NCBI GenBank assembly: GCA_964356745.1
Contig: CAYHIW010000041.1
Coordinates: forward strand, 1 to 7,057
Reading direction: 5' to 3'
DNA length: 7,057 nucleotides
Source of the DNA: CAYHIW01 sp964356745
GTDB lineage: Bacteria; Patescibacteriota; Microgenomatia; UBA1406; GWC2-37-13
A model generated the notes under the pieces. It was not told the DNA's origin and ran no database searches. It worked only from the letters and a program-made list of their open reading frames with translations. This document shows, one piece after another, positions 1-5,463 of this stretch. The position numbers and the translations under genes were made by a program. Numbering within the stretch: position 1 is the first letter of the stretch; each line of letters begins with the position of its first letter.

Positions 1-564
1 CAAAATAATAAGATCTGGTCTATGTTCTCCATGACGCAGTCCTCTGATATTTTGCTCGGTTGAGCTAATCATGATCTTAGCGTTCAGTTTCTTGATAATG
101 AGAGCTGTTGCACCCCATTGATTTCTCTCTTCTTCAAAAGGTCCCAAGTCTTTTTTAAGCAAATCATTATTCTCCAACTCGCTCTTTATGTTCATAAGAT
201 ACTGTCTGGCTTTTTGTTCAGTTTGACCGATTATGATGATGTATTTTTTCTGTTGAATGCCCAGAATAGCCCAGAGGGGATATGCGGTGGTGATTATCGT
301 GGATTTAGCCGAACCCCTAAAAGCGACAATTACCGCTAACTCTATTTTTATATCTTCAAGGATCGTGAATATTTCTTCTTGGAATGGTGCGGTCTGATAC
401 TCCATGTACTTGTTGAAGTAAATGGGAAAGAAATATTCAAATTTCTTAGTAGCCACGACTTTTCTAATATTTCTATCCTTAAGGATCTTTTCAACAATAA
501 TCTTTGCCCTGTCAACTCTACTTCTTCTCTTTTTCGGTATTATTAATTGATTTAATTTGTTCAT
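1..564 (-). CDS. terL: Phage terminase large subunit, N-terminal ATPase part (partial, runs off the window)
   Basis: Packaging motor ATPase that drives phage DNA into the prohead. Reading from the ATG at 564 gives 188 codons with no stop to base 1. Seen: a probable adenine-recognition segment around residues 56-64 (YQTAPFQEE), a Walker A motif RGSAKST at residues 83-89 (bases 298-318), a strand YIIIIGQTEQKAR at about 108-120, and at the edge GLRHGEHRPDLIIL (175-188), which is the start of a Walker B strand whose acidic residues lie just outside. This order is that of TerL ATPase domains; the RNase H-like nuclease half is missing because of the window edge. The ATG overlaps the end of the upstream small-subunit-like gene by 47 bases in another frame. 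No Shine-Dalgarno precedes it, so initiation may rely on coupling; a later GTG at residue 37 or 38 is a less likely start because it would drop the basic N-terminal segment. Family call is firm; subfamily cannot be fixed. Confidence 0.9.
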   Translation of the reverse strand, partial: MNKLNQLIIPKKRRSRVDRAKIIVEKILKDRNIRKVVATKKFEYFFPIYFNKYMEYQTAPFQEEIFTILEDIKIELAVIVAFRGSAKSTIITTAYPLWAILGIQQKKYIIIIGQTEQKARQYLMNIKSELENNDLLKKDLGPFEEERNQWGATALIIKKLNAKIMISSTEQNIRGLRHGEHRPDLIIL

Positions 565-967
565 AATATTTAATCGAGCTTAATTTTAATGCTTCTCGTA
601 TGGTGGCTTTTTGTTCCGCTGTTAGTGGTTCATCTTTGGTCGTCAATTTACCTGACAATTCAATCTTGTTACCGTATCGAGGATTATGCGTTGTGAGAAG
701 TAATCGGATTGCCTCGAACTTCTTTTCGCCGATAAGTGAGAAAAGCTGGTTTTCGGCAACATCAACCATAAAAGCTCTCCCTTCGGTAAGCGCTTCATCG
801 ACTTTTTTCTCAAAACTTTTGCTTATTTTGACCCAGCGGTATACAGTTGCCCGAGAGACAACGACTTTTTGGCAAGCAGTCTCAATTGTTGGAGTGCGTT
901 TCAATTGACCCAGGAAGGCTTCCTTGAGCTTATTCTGACGAATTTTTATTGTATCTTTTCTACTCAT
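518..967 (-). CDS. Terminase small subunit-like DNA-binding protein
   Basis: A 149-residue protein immediately upstream of the terminase large subunit, where the small subunit, which recognises the packaging site, normally sits. Seen: a helix-turn-helix at about residues 27-47 (TIETACQKVVVSRATVYRW), followed by helices with FEKKVDEALTEGRAFMVDVAENQLF and the segment FEAIRLLLTTHNPRYGNK (84-101). That pattern is familiar from phage small terminases of the phBC6A51 homeodomain-like type. The C-terminus (about 103-149) is charged and lysine-rich. Its ATG overlaps the stop of the methyltransferase upstream by 8 bases, and its 3' end overlaps the large-subunit start by 47 bases. No Shine-Dalgarno is seen. 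The assignment rests on HTH plus position; a transcriptional regulator is the alternative, though less likely here. Confidence 0.75.
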   Translation of the reverse strand: MSRKDTIKIRQNKLKEAFLGQLKRTPTIETACQKVVVSRATVYRWVKISKSFEKKVDEALTEGRAFMVDVAENQLFSLIGEKKFEAIRLLLTTHNPRYGNKIELSGKLTTKDEPLTAEQKATIREALKLSSIKYYEQIKSINNTEKEKK

Positions 968-1721
968 ATTTTTGTGCAGTTAAGCCAGTAAGTTTTTGAA
1001 ACCTGTCAATAATAGTCTGACAATACTCAGGATCAATTTCGACACCAATACACACTCGCTTGGTCTGCTCACAGGCCAGTAATGTAGTGCCTGATCCAAG
1101 AAATCCATCGAAGACTATGTCGCCTATACGGGTGCTATTAAGGATAATTCTCCTAATAAGGTCGAGGGGTTTAGTCGTCGGATGAAAAGGACTCTTGTTT
1201 GGCTTCGGACACACCAAGACACTTTTATCTTTTGATTTCAAGAATTCATGCACTCCGTACCAAGCATATGCAATTAATTCATGCTGAGGAGCATAGTCCA
1301 TTCGTCCTATGACAGCATGAGTTTTAACCCAGATGAGTAGTTGCCCAAATTTGAGACCTGCCTCAAGTATTCCTTCACGCAGTGCGAACACCATCTTGTC
1401 AGAGTTGAAAATATAGAAAGAATTTTTCCTCACGAGATAAGGCTTCACTGCTTCAATCCAATCGCGTGTGAATTTCCTATACTCCTCGTCTGTCTGGAGG
1501 TGATCATTTGCGATCACTTTGTTTTTCAAAAGTGTTTGAAAGTTTTCTTTGCTTTCGGTTAGAGCTACGCCATAAGGCGGGTCAATAATAATCGCCTTAA
1601 TTTTCTGTTTACCGACAAGTCGAGCAACCATATCTTTGTTGCGAGAATCTGCACAGAGAAGCAAGTGGCTACCGAGACGAAATGAATCGCCGTATTTAAT
1701 TGAGTTTGATGATTTTTTCAT
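960..1721 (-). CDS. Beta-class site-specific DNA methyltransferase (N6-adenine or N4-cytosine)
   Basis: S-adenosylmethionine-dependent DNA methyltransferase of 253 residues. Seen: catalytic motif IV DPPYG at residues 47-51, the HPTTKPLDLIRR segment at 180-191, SAM-binding motif I FDGFLGSGTT at 204-213, and GVEIDPEYC at 226-234. Motif IV before motif I with the recognition region between them is the beta-class order. DPPY supports an exocyclic amino target, adenine N6 more often than cytosine N4; the site cannot be read from the sequence. The key residues look intact, so an active enzyme is expected. There is no cognate restriction enzyme beside it on this strand, so it may be a phage orphan methyltransferase that protects phage DNA or marks it for packaging. 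Its start overlaps the upstream fusion gene by 26 bases. The opening segment (KYGDSFRLGSHLLLCAD) parallels that of the neighbouring fusion protein, suggesting a diverged tandem pair. Confidence 0.9.
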   Translation of the reverse strand: MKKSSNSIKYGDSFRLGSHLLLCADSRNKDMVARLVGKQKIKAIIIDPPYGVALTESKENFQTLLKNKVIANDHLQTDEEYRKFTRDWIEAVKPYLVRKNSFYIFNSDKMVFALREGILEAGLKFGQLLIWVKTHAVIGRMDYAPQHELIAYAWYGVHEFLKSKDKSVLVCPKPNKSPFHPTTKPLDLIRRIILNSTRIGDIVFDGFLGSGTTLLACEQTKRVCIGVEIDPEYCQTIIDRFQKLTGLTAQKYE

Positions 1722-2976
1722 ATGAGTTGAGTTTCTTATAACGATTTATAATGACTTCACAAAACACTGGCTCCATCTCGCAAAGATATGCCGTTCTTTT
1801 GAGTTGTTCGCACGCAGAAAGGATACTTCCTGATCCAGCGGTGAGGTCAAGCACAACATCTCCTGGACGAGTGCATCGCCTGAGAGATTTTTCATGAAGT
1901 GTCGGATTTTTCTGGGTGGGGTGCAAATATTCTGATCCTGGCAATCTCTTTACAAGCCAAATATTGAAGAGATCTAAAATATCCTCAGTCAATCGATTGC
2001 CCGTAGTAACTTCCTTGTTCTGTATCTCGTTCAGATTTTTGATTTTGTCATTGAGCCACGGCTTCCCAATGATTCCGTACACACAGAATTCCGTCACCTT
2101 ATTGAAGGCAATTTTTTGTGTAGGCGATGCGTTATCCTTTACCCAGATACAAAGTCGTTTTGAATCAATACCAAGCTCTCGGTACAGTTTTTGGAAGAGC
2201 CAAACATATCGCTCGTCGCACCAAAACATTATGTGAGAATCAGGTTTAGCCACTGACAAAGAATTCCGCATCACAGACTTTACGAATTTTTCGTAGTCCT
2301 CGTCTGATTTATTATCATTTGTCGTACCACCGTATGAACCTTTGTTGCCAACACCTTTGTCATATGACAATCCTATATTGAAGGGCAAATCGTTGTTGAC
2401 GAGATCGACCTTAACGCCATTCATAAGTTTTTGGACGCTTTCTGGTTTGGTTGCGTCAGCGCAAAGCAATCGATGTCTACCAAGAACGAAGTAGTCTCCG
2501 AGCTTGATATCAGTGTTTTTGGCTCGTTCAACTTCTTTTTCTTCGTTGAATTCGTCATCGGTGATCTCGAGGTTGTCGTCGAAGATATTCCCGAGATCAA
2601 ACGAGTCAAATCCTGCGGTCAGGAGTTCGCCAAGGTCAAATTCTTCGGCAAGTTTTTGCCAATCCCAATCCGCACCACTGCGATTTGAAGTTAGAAGGTA
2701 ATCTTTGAATTCCTTATCAGTAAGAGTTCGATTTGGAACACGAATTTCAATTTCTTCCTCATCTCTGCCAAGAAGGGAAAGCGCCAATACTCTCTGGTTC
2801 CCCGCCACAAGAGTCCCATCTGTGTTGATGCACGGAAGTTCGGCAACATTGAATTTTTTTAAACTTCGTTTTAATCCCTCAAGTTGAACAGGACTAAGCA
2901 CTCTCGGATTCTTCTTATACTGAATTAAATCTTTTACTTTACGGCGTTCGGTGCGCCATTCTATTTTCTTTGACAT
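1696..2976 (-). CDS. ParB-like nuclease domain fused to a beta-class DNA methyltransferase
   Basis: First gene of the leftward operon, 426 residues. Residues about 10-80 form a ParB/Srx-like domain: VKDLIQYKKNPRVLS, then LVAGNQRVLALSLLG at 57-70, with GNQR in place of the usual GERR-type box. An acidic linker (about 132-155) leads to a DNA methyltransferase: KLGDYFVLGRHRLLCAD at 158-174, motif IV at 195-200 as NDLPFN, FWCDERYVW at 251-259, LHPTQKNP at 351-358, and SAM-binding motif I LDLTAGSGS at 376-384. ParB-methylase fusions are common in phages, often close to terminase genes. The odd point is DLPF where family members usually carry DPPY: the Asp and second Pro remain, Leu and Phe replace Pro and Tyr, so activity may be altered. 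The ATG at 2976 is chosen because it opens the ParB domain completely; no Shine-Dalgarno precedes it. Role is probably modification of phage DNA. Confidence 0.88.
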   Translation of the reverse strand: MSKKIEWRTERRKVKDLIQYKKNPRVLSPVQLEGLKRSLKKFNVAELPCINTDGTLVAGNQRVLALSLLGRDEEEIEIRVPNRTLTDKEFKDYLLTSNRSGADWDWQKLAEEFDLGELLTAGFDSFDLGNIFDDNLEITDDEFNEEKEVERAKNTDIKLGDYFVLGRHRLLCADATKPESVQKLMNGVKVDLVNNDLPFNIGLSYDKGVGNKGSYGGTTNDNKSDEDYEKFVKSVMRNSLSVAKPDSHIMFWCDERYVWLFQKLYRELGIDSKRLCIWVKDNASPTQKIAFNKVTEFCVYGIIGKPWLNDKIKNLNEIQNKEVTTGNRLTEDILDLFNIWLVKRLPGSEYLHPTQKNPTLHEKSLRRCTRPGDVVLDLTAGSGSILSACEQLKRTAYLCEMEPVFCEVIINRYKKLNSYEKIIKLN

Positions 2977-2986
2977 ATGTTGTTTG

Positions 2987-3000
2987 ATTAATTAATTAAT
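2987..3000. repeat. Short ATTA tandem repeat upstream of the leftward operon
   Basis: Three ATTA units plus a partial fourth lie 11 bases upstream of the fusion methyltransferase start. The tract is entirely A/T and sits where the leftward promoter or operator would be expected, but I see no convincing -35/-10 pair on the minus strand here. Its role is unknown. Confidence 0.4.
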
Positions 3001-3013
3001 AATCAGTACAACG

Positions 3014-3044
3014 AAAACACCAACCATTTCAGGTTGGTGTTTTT
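3014..3044. terminator. Terminator-like hairpin with 12-bp perfect stem, A/T tails on both sides
   Basis: AAAACACCAACC at 3014-3025 pairs perfectly with GGTTGGTGTTTT at 3032-3043 around the loop ATTTCA. A T-run (3040-3044) follows on the plus strand, and the A-run at 3014-3017 becomes a T-run on the minus strand, so it could stop transcription in either direction. It lies between the leftward operon and the rest of the gap, upstream of both divergent blocks, so it does not close either of them. It may end a small transcript from within the gap, or insulate the leftward operon from antisense reading. The tail TTTTTGCATT recurs exactly at 3581-3590 after the structured leader. Confidence 0.65.
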
Positions 3045-3482
3045 GCATTGGAAAAGACGGCGGAGATACTTAACGAATGCAACAACAACAACCAGTTTTG
3101 GTTGTATTGTTACCTTCGTCAAAGACCCCTTGATCAAAAATCTATCTAACGATTTCTGTCCGGCAACCTCCAAAGACTCATAGGATATGTGAATATCCTG
3201 TCGCTTAGTTTTACTTCAGCGCATAAGGTAATACTTATATTTTCAATATACTTCACACAGTTTAATAGATATGAAAATAAATACAATAGATGGGTGTGGA
3301 TAACGCATTGAATTTAATAGGTTGTCAAAAGTGTCAAATACGCTTGTCGATAACTAATGACTTCGCAAACCTACTGATTTAAGCTAGTATGATGGCAACG
3401 CATCAGTCTTTGCGTTAAAATAGATTGACAATTTAATAGAAGACCTAACCCTCTGAGAAACCCTCAAAGATATGGTCAAAAT
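3045..3482. other. Non-coding stretch with small hairpins and repeated AT-rich words
   Basis: I find no plausible gene here. Visible structures: ACAACCA/TGGTTGT (3088-3094 with 3099-3105); AGGATAT/ATATCCT (3182-3188 with 3193-3199) around a GTGA tetraloop; TATATT/AATATA (3236-3241 with 3245-3250); and AACGCA/TGCGTT (3397-3402 with 3411-3416). TTTAATAG occurs three times, at 3261-3268, 3313-3320 and 3432-3439. TGTCAAA occurs twice nine bases apart near 3323 and 3332, with a related TTGTCGA about 13 bases on. A perfect TTGACA (3425-3430) has no good -10 partner at normal spacing. The stretch must hold the promoter for the rightward block unless that comes from inside the leader, but I cannot place it. 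It may also hold operators or a small RNA. Confidence 0.4.
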
Positions 3483-3491
3483 CCCACCACA
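3478..3491 (+). repeat. Direct repeat copy 1 (AAAATCCCACCACA)
   Basis: This 14-base word recurs at 3601-3614 with one mismatch. Copy 1 forms the 5' strand of the 12-bp stem of the leader structure. Both copies are complementary to TGTGGTGGG at 3521-3529. Confidence 0.7.
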
Positions 3492-3614
3492 GGTGTAAAA
3501 ACCTCCTAGTCAGGAGTACCTGTGGTGGGTCCTATCGGGAAACCGGTAGTGGGTAGCTAAGCTACCGTCTGGCTAGGAGATTTTTGCATTCTTGCCAGTA
3601 AAAAACCCACCACA
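3483..3614 (+). ncRNA. Structured leader RNA, possible pseudoknot or switch, class not recognised
   Basis: Several perfect stems are packed into about 130 bases before the nuclease gene. P1: CCCACCACAGGT (3483-3494) with ACCTGTGGTGGG (3518-3529), 12 bp, with an optional inner stem CTCCT/AGGAG (3503-3507 with 3512-3516). P2: CTATCGG/CCGGTAG (3532-3538 with 3543-3549, one T-G wobble) closed by a GAAA tetraloop. P3: GGTAGC/GCTACC (3552-3557 with 3561-3566). A pseudoknot arm, 3497-3509 with 3573-3585, pairs at 12 of 13 positions and is followed by a T-run. CTGGC/GCCAG (3569-3573 with 3594-3598) may add a further helix. Competing pairings exist: 3521-3529 with 3606-3614, next to the ATG, and 3544-3549 with 3562-3567. 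I infer a cis-acting leader (attenuator or translational switch) of the rightward operon. A separate small RNA, or a DNA-level site that folds when single-stranded, remains possible. I match it to no known riboswitch or ribozyme. Confidence 0.6.
3601..3614 (+). repeat. Direct repeat copy 2 (AAAAACCCACCACA), next to the nuclease start codon
   Basis: Second copy of the 14-base word at 3478-3491, one mismatch. It ends two bases before the ATG at 3617, where a ribosome-binding site would lie. Pairing with 3521-3529 would cover the initiation region. The core CCCACCACA is 9 bases, so a target-site duplication was considered, but no terminal inverted repeats bound the segment between the copies. 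Confidence 0.65.
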
Positions 3615-3616
3615 AT

Positions 3617-4726
3617 ATGGCTATCATCATTTCAACCAACGGCGGTAAAGCCGTTAAAGTAGAAAAGTCTTCGATTGATAAAGAAGACTATCTGCAAAAA
3701 TACATATACGAAAACCCGGAAAGTATTCCCTTGTATGAAATCAAAGAGGATATTCGTCTTCTGATTCTTGCGCGAGAATTTCCAACCAATAGCGGTCCAA
3801 TCGATGCTATGGGTATTGATCAGTATGGAGAGCTATACATTGTGGAGACTAAACTCTATAGAAATCCGGACAAACGCATTGTTATCTCGCAAGCTCTGGA
3901 TTATGGTGCGGCACTTTGGAAACATTCAAAAGATTTCAATGAATTCTTGGGCGCACTTGACCAACACACTCAACGAGTATTTGGTTTACGGACCACTGAA
4001 AAAATAAAGGATTTCTTCGGATTATCTGATGAAGAAGTAGCTACTACCATAGATAAGGCAAGAAATAATTTAAACAATGGAATTTTTCATTTTGTTGTTT
4101 TAATGGACAATTTAGATGACCGTCTAAAAGACCTCATTCTCTATGTAAATCAAAACAGCCAATTTGATATCTATGCTGTAGAGCTTGAATACTACAAGCA
4201 TGAAGCTCATGAGATTATCATTCCTAAGATTTTTGGAGCTGAAGTAAAGAAGGACTTAGGAACTAAGAGTTTAAATAAAAAATATTGGGATTGGGATTCA
4301 TTCAAACAGCGTCTTAGTGAATTTGGAAAAGAAGAAGTATTGGCTGCAGAACAGATCCTCAATTGGGCTAATGAACATAATATCGAAGTTGATTGGAGTA
4401 CTAGTCAGCGTGGAGGTTTCTTCCTTTGTTTCTACACTAAAAATGACAAAGGATTTTACCCATTCTCTGTTAGTGGAGATGCAAGACTTGGATGGAACGC
4501 TCCCCATCAAGGAAACAAGTCTCCTGCACCATTTGATAAATTAGAAAATCGAGCAGAAATATTGAAACGCCTAAGTTCTATCAAAGGTGCGATTGTAGAT
4601 TTAAACAATATCGATGGATTTAATGGATTGAAGTTGCCTCTTCGTGTTCTTGCGGATGAGAACGCTCGTCTTAAATTCTTTTCAGTTTGTTCATGGATCA
4701 AAGAAACATTAGAAGTCGATAAGTAA
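3617..4726 (+). CDS. PD-(D/E)XK nuclease-like protein, NucS/DUF91-like, with conserved C-terminal domain
   Basis: A 369-residue protein opening the rightward block. Seen: an N-terminal helix with acidic residues (EDYLQKYIYENPESIP, 23-38), then a PD-(D/E)XK-like core: PID with Asp at 63, ELYIVETKL with Glu 77 and Lys 79 (E-x-K), and RIVISQALDYGAAL (87-100) holding Gln 92. This arrangement is seen in NucS/DUF91-type nucleases and in many defence-associated hypothetical proteins. A central region (about 120-235) follows. A C-terminal domain (about 240-369: WDWDSFKQRLSEFG, ILNWANEH, FDKLENRAEILKRLSSI) resembles an uncharacterised domain that I recall as attached to several nuclease types. No signal peptide or membrane segment is seen, so it should be cytoplasmic. 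The ATG has no Shine-Dalgarno and lies two bases after a repeat that can be sequestered by the upstream RNA structure. Expected role: DNA cleavage or recognition of aberrant DNA; the substrate is unknown. Confidence 0.72.
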   Translation: MAIIISTNGGKAVKVEKSSIDKEDYLQKYIYENPESIPLYEIKEDIRLLILAREFPTNSGPIDAMGIDQYGELYIVETKLYRNPDKRIVISQALDYGAALWKHSKDFNEFLGALDQHTQRVFGLRTTEKIKDFFGLSDEEVATTIDKARNNLNNGIFHFVVLMDNLDDRLKDLILYVNQNSQFDIYAVELEYYKHEAHEIIIPKIFGAEVKKDLGTKSLNKKYWDWDSFKQRLSEFGKEEVLAAEQILNWANEHNIEVDWSTSQRGGFFLCFYTKNDKGFYPFSVSGDARLGWNAPHQGNKSPAPFDKLENRAEILKRLSSIKGAIVDLNNIDGFNGLKLPLRVLADENARLKFFSVCSWIKETLEVDK

Positions 4727-4739
4727 AAACCAACATATA

Positions 4740-5039
4740 ATGACAAAAGACGAAATCAGACTTAAAAAATTCATAGATAATAACCAATGGATTTTTGCTA
4801 AAACATACGCCAAAACAGCCCCGCACCAATATTTGGTTTATGACAAATTAGATGAAGAAAGACAAAAAGAATATAACTGGTTTATAAAACAAATCGAAGA
4901 AAAAGGCGTGGATGAAAAATTTTATCAAACTACTTTCAGATACCTTTATTTTGATGGTAGGAAATACTGGATTCATGACTCAGAAGAAAATGATAAGGGG
5001 ATACTCAATAGAGATCCGGCGGAAAATAAATATGAGTGA
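4740..5039 (+). CDS. Hypothetical 99-residue protein
   Basis: Follows the nuclease-like gene by 13 bases in the same direction, so almost certainly co-transcribed. I cannot name a characterised family. It opens with a charged helix (DEIRLKKFIDNNQWIF), then KTYAKTAPHQYLVYDKL (21-37), a charged helix (about 38-60), and an aromatic segment FRYLYFDGRKYWIHDSEEN (66-84), probably a beta-hairpin. The AKTYAK-APH-Y pattern recalls short hypothetical proteins I have seen near mobile or defence genes, but that is memory, not a search. It is soluble and contains no cysteine, so no zinc site of the usual kind. Protein-coding status is supported by the tight spacing and the amino-acid composition. No Shine-Dalgarno is seen. 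The gene ends in TGA, which argues against recoding of TGA in this element. Confidence 0.75.
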   Translation: MTKDEIRLKKFIDNNQWIFAKTYAKTAPHQYLVYDKLDEERQKEYNWFIKQIEEKGVDEKFYQTTFRYLYFDGRKYWIHDSEENDKGILNRDPAENKYE

Positions 5040-5067
5040 AGGATATCCACAAACTTAGTTTGAGTTA

Positions 5068-5092
5068 AGAAATATAAAATGGAAATATTTCT
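5068..5092 (+). other. AT-rich inverted repeat between operon genes
   Basis: AGAAATAT (5068-5075) pairs with ATATTTCT (5085-5092) across a 9-base loop. No T-run follows on the plus strand, so it is not a good terminator. It lies just upstream of the phased repeats and the promoter-like box before the 111-residue gene, so an operator or weak RNA processing hairpin is possible. Confidence 0.35.
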
Positions 5093-5093
5093 C

Positions 5094-5123
5094 TACTATG
5101 TAGTACTATGATATACTATAGAC
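5094..5123 (+). repeat. Three 10-base phased TACTAT repeats before the 111-residue gene
   Basis: TACTATG starts at 5094 and at 5104, and TACTATA starts at 5114, giving exact 10-base spacing, about one helical turn. The array ends at the base before the ATG at 5124. The first two units also form a short palindrome (TACTA-TG-TAGTA, 5094-5105). Such phasing is typical of protein-binding arrays on one face of the helix, and it overlaps the promoter-like box at 5109-5117. Confidence 0.55.
5109..5117 (+). promoter_or_regulatory. Extended -10 promoter-like box, possible leaderless start
   Basis: TGA followed by TATACT (5112-5117) matches an extended -10 element (TGnTATAAT) with one difference in the hexamer. 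A start site 7 bases after the hexamer would be the A of the ATG at 5124, giving a leaderless message. No clear -35 box is seen at 17 bases, as is tolerated with extended -10 promoters. It would let the 111-residue gene and helicase be expressed separately from the nuclease. Confidence 0.45.
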
Positions 5124-5459
5124 ATGGAAAATAATATATCCCGAAGAAACATCAAAGAGTTATCTGCTAAACAACAGATAAGTCTTTATACAATATTAAA
5201 TAAACTAATTGAAGAAAATAATCGTCCATTTCTCTCGTCTGACTTTGCGAGAGAAATGCAATCACTTCTTCTTATTAATGATCCTGCTGAATACCAACAA
5301 ACAATCGGGGGTATTTTGGGAGCACTTTCAAAAAATTCTCTTATTGAGAAAATTTCTGGCGATAAAGATCCTCTTTGGATATTACCTGATGACATTCACA
5401 AAAATGCCGAGAATTATAAAAAAGCATTGTTCCCTGTAATAACATATTGGCAAAAATAA
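5124..5459 (+). CDS. Hypothetical 111-residue protein, possible winged helix
   Basis: A small protein with no family that I recognise. The N-terminal half is helical (NIKELSAKQQISLYTILNKL). It is followed by FLSSDFAREMQSLL, a helix TIGGILGALSKNSLIEKI (61-78) resembling a recognition helix, and a turn SGDKDPLWIL (79-88) resembling the wing of a winged helix. On that pattern a DNA-binding or protein-adaptor role is inferred, with low certainty. It begins 84 bases after the preceding gene, behind a promoter-like box and phased repeats, and ends 4 bases before the helicase ATG. It therefore looks tied to the helicase, either as its small partner or as regulator of this sub-operon. The ATG at 5124 has no Shine-Dalgarno and may be the first base of the message. 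Confidence 0.72.
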   Translation: MENNISRRNIKELSAKQQISLYTILNKLIEENNRPFLSSDFAREMQSLLLINDPAEYQQTIGGILGALSKNSLIEKISGDKDPLWILPDDIHKNAENYKKALFPVITYWQK

Positions 5460-5463
5460 AAGT

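Noticed and set aside
118..339. Plus-strand open frame within the terminase region
   Set aside because: It is antisense to the large-subunit gene, whose minus-strand frame carries a Walker A motif across the same bases.
600..908. Plus-strand open frame of 102 codons
   Set aside because: It lies wholly opposite the small-subunit-like gene and has low-complexity Ser/Val-rich content with no recognisable domain.
3425..3453. Perfect TTGACA as a sigma-70 promoter for the rightward block
   Set aside because: No acceptable -10 hexamer occurs 15-19 bases downstream, so the box alone is not enough.
3483..3614. Small transposon or MITE with a 9-base target duplication (CCCACCACA)
   Set aside because: The segment between the copies lacks terminal inverted repeats, and copy 1 is better explained as one strand of the 12-bp stem.
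3483..3614. Retron non-coding RNA or type III toxin-antitoxin RNA repeats
   Set aside because: The following gene is nuclease-like, not a reverse transcriptase or ToxN-type toxin, and no tandem RNA repeats of the required kind are present.
3483..3614. Integron attC site or IscB/TnpB guide RNA
   Set aside because: There are no attC core sites, and neither integrase nor an HNH/RuvC nuclease gene is adjacent in the window.
2977..3616. CRISPR array or tRNA gene in the gap
   Set aside because: There are no regularly spaced repeats with spacers and no cloverleaf with a T-loop motif.
4727..4741. TATAAT overlapping the start of the 99-residue gene as a promoter
   Set aside because: The hexamer includes the start codon itself, so transcription from it would begin inside the gene; read-through from the nuclease gene is simpler.
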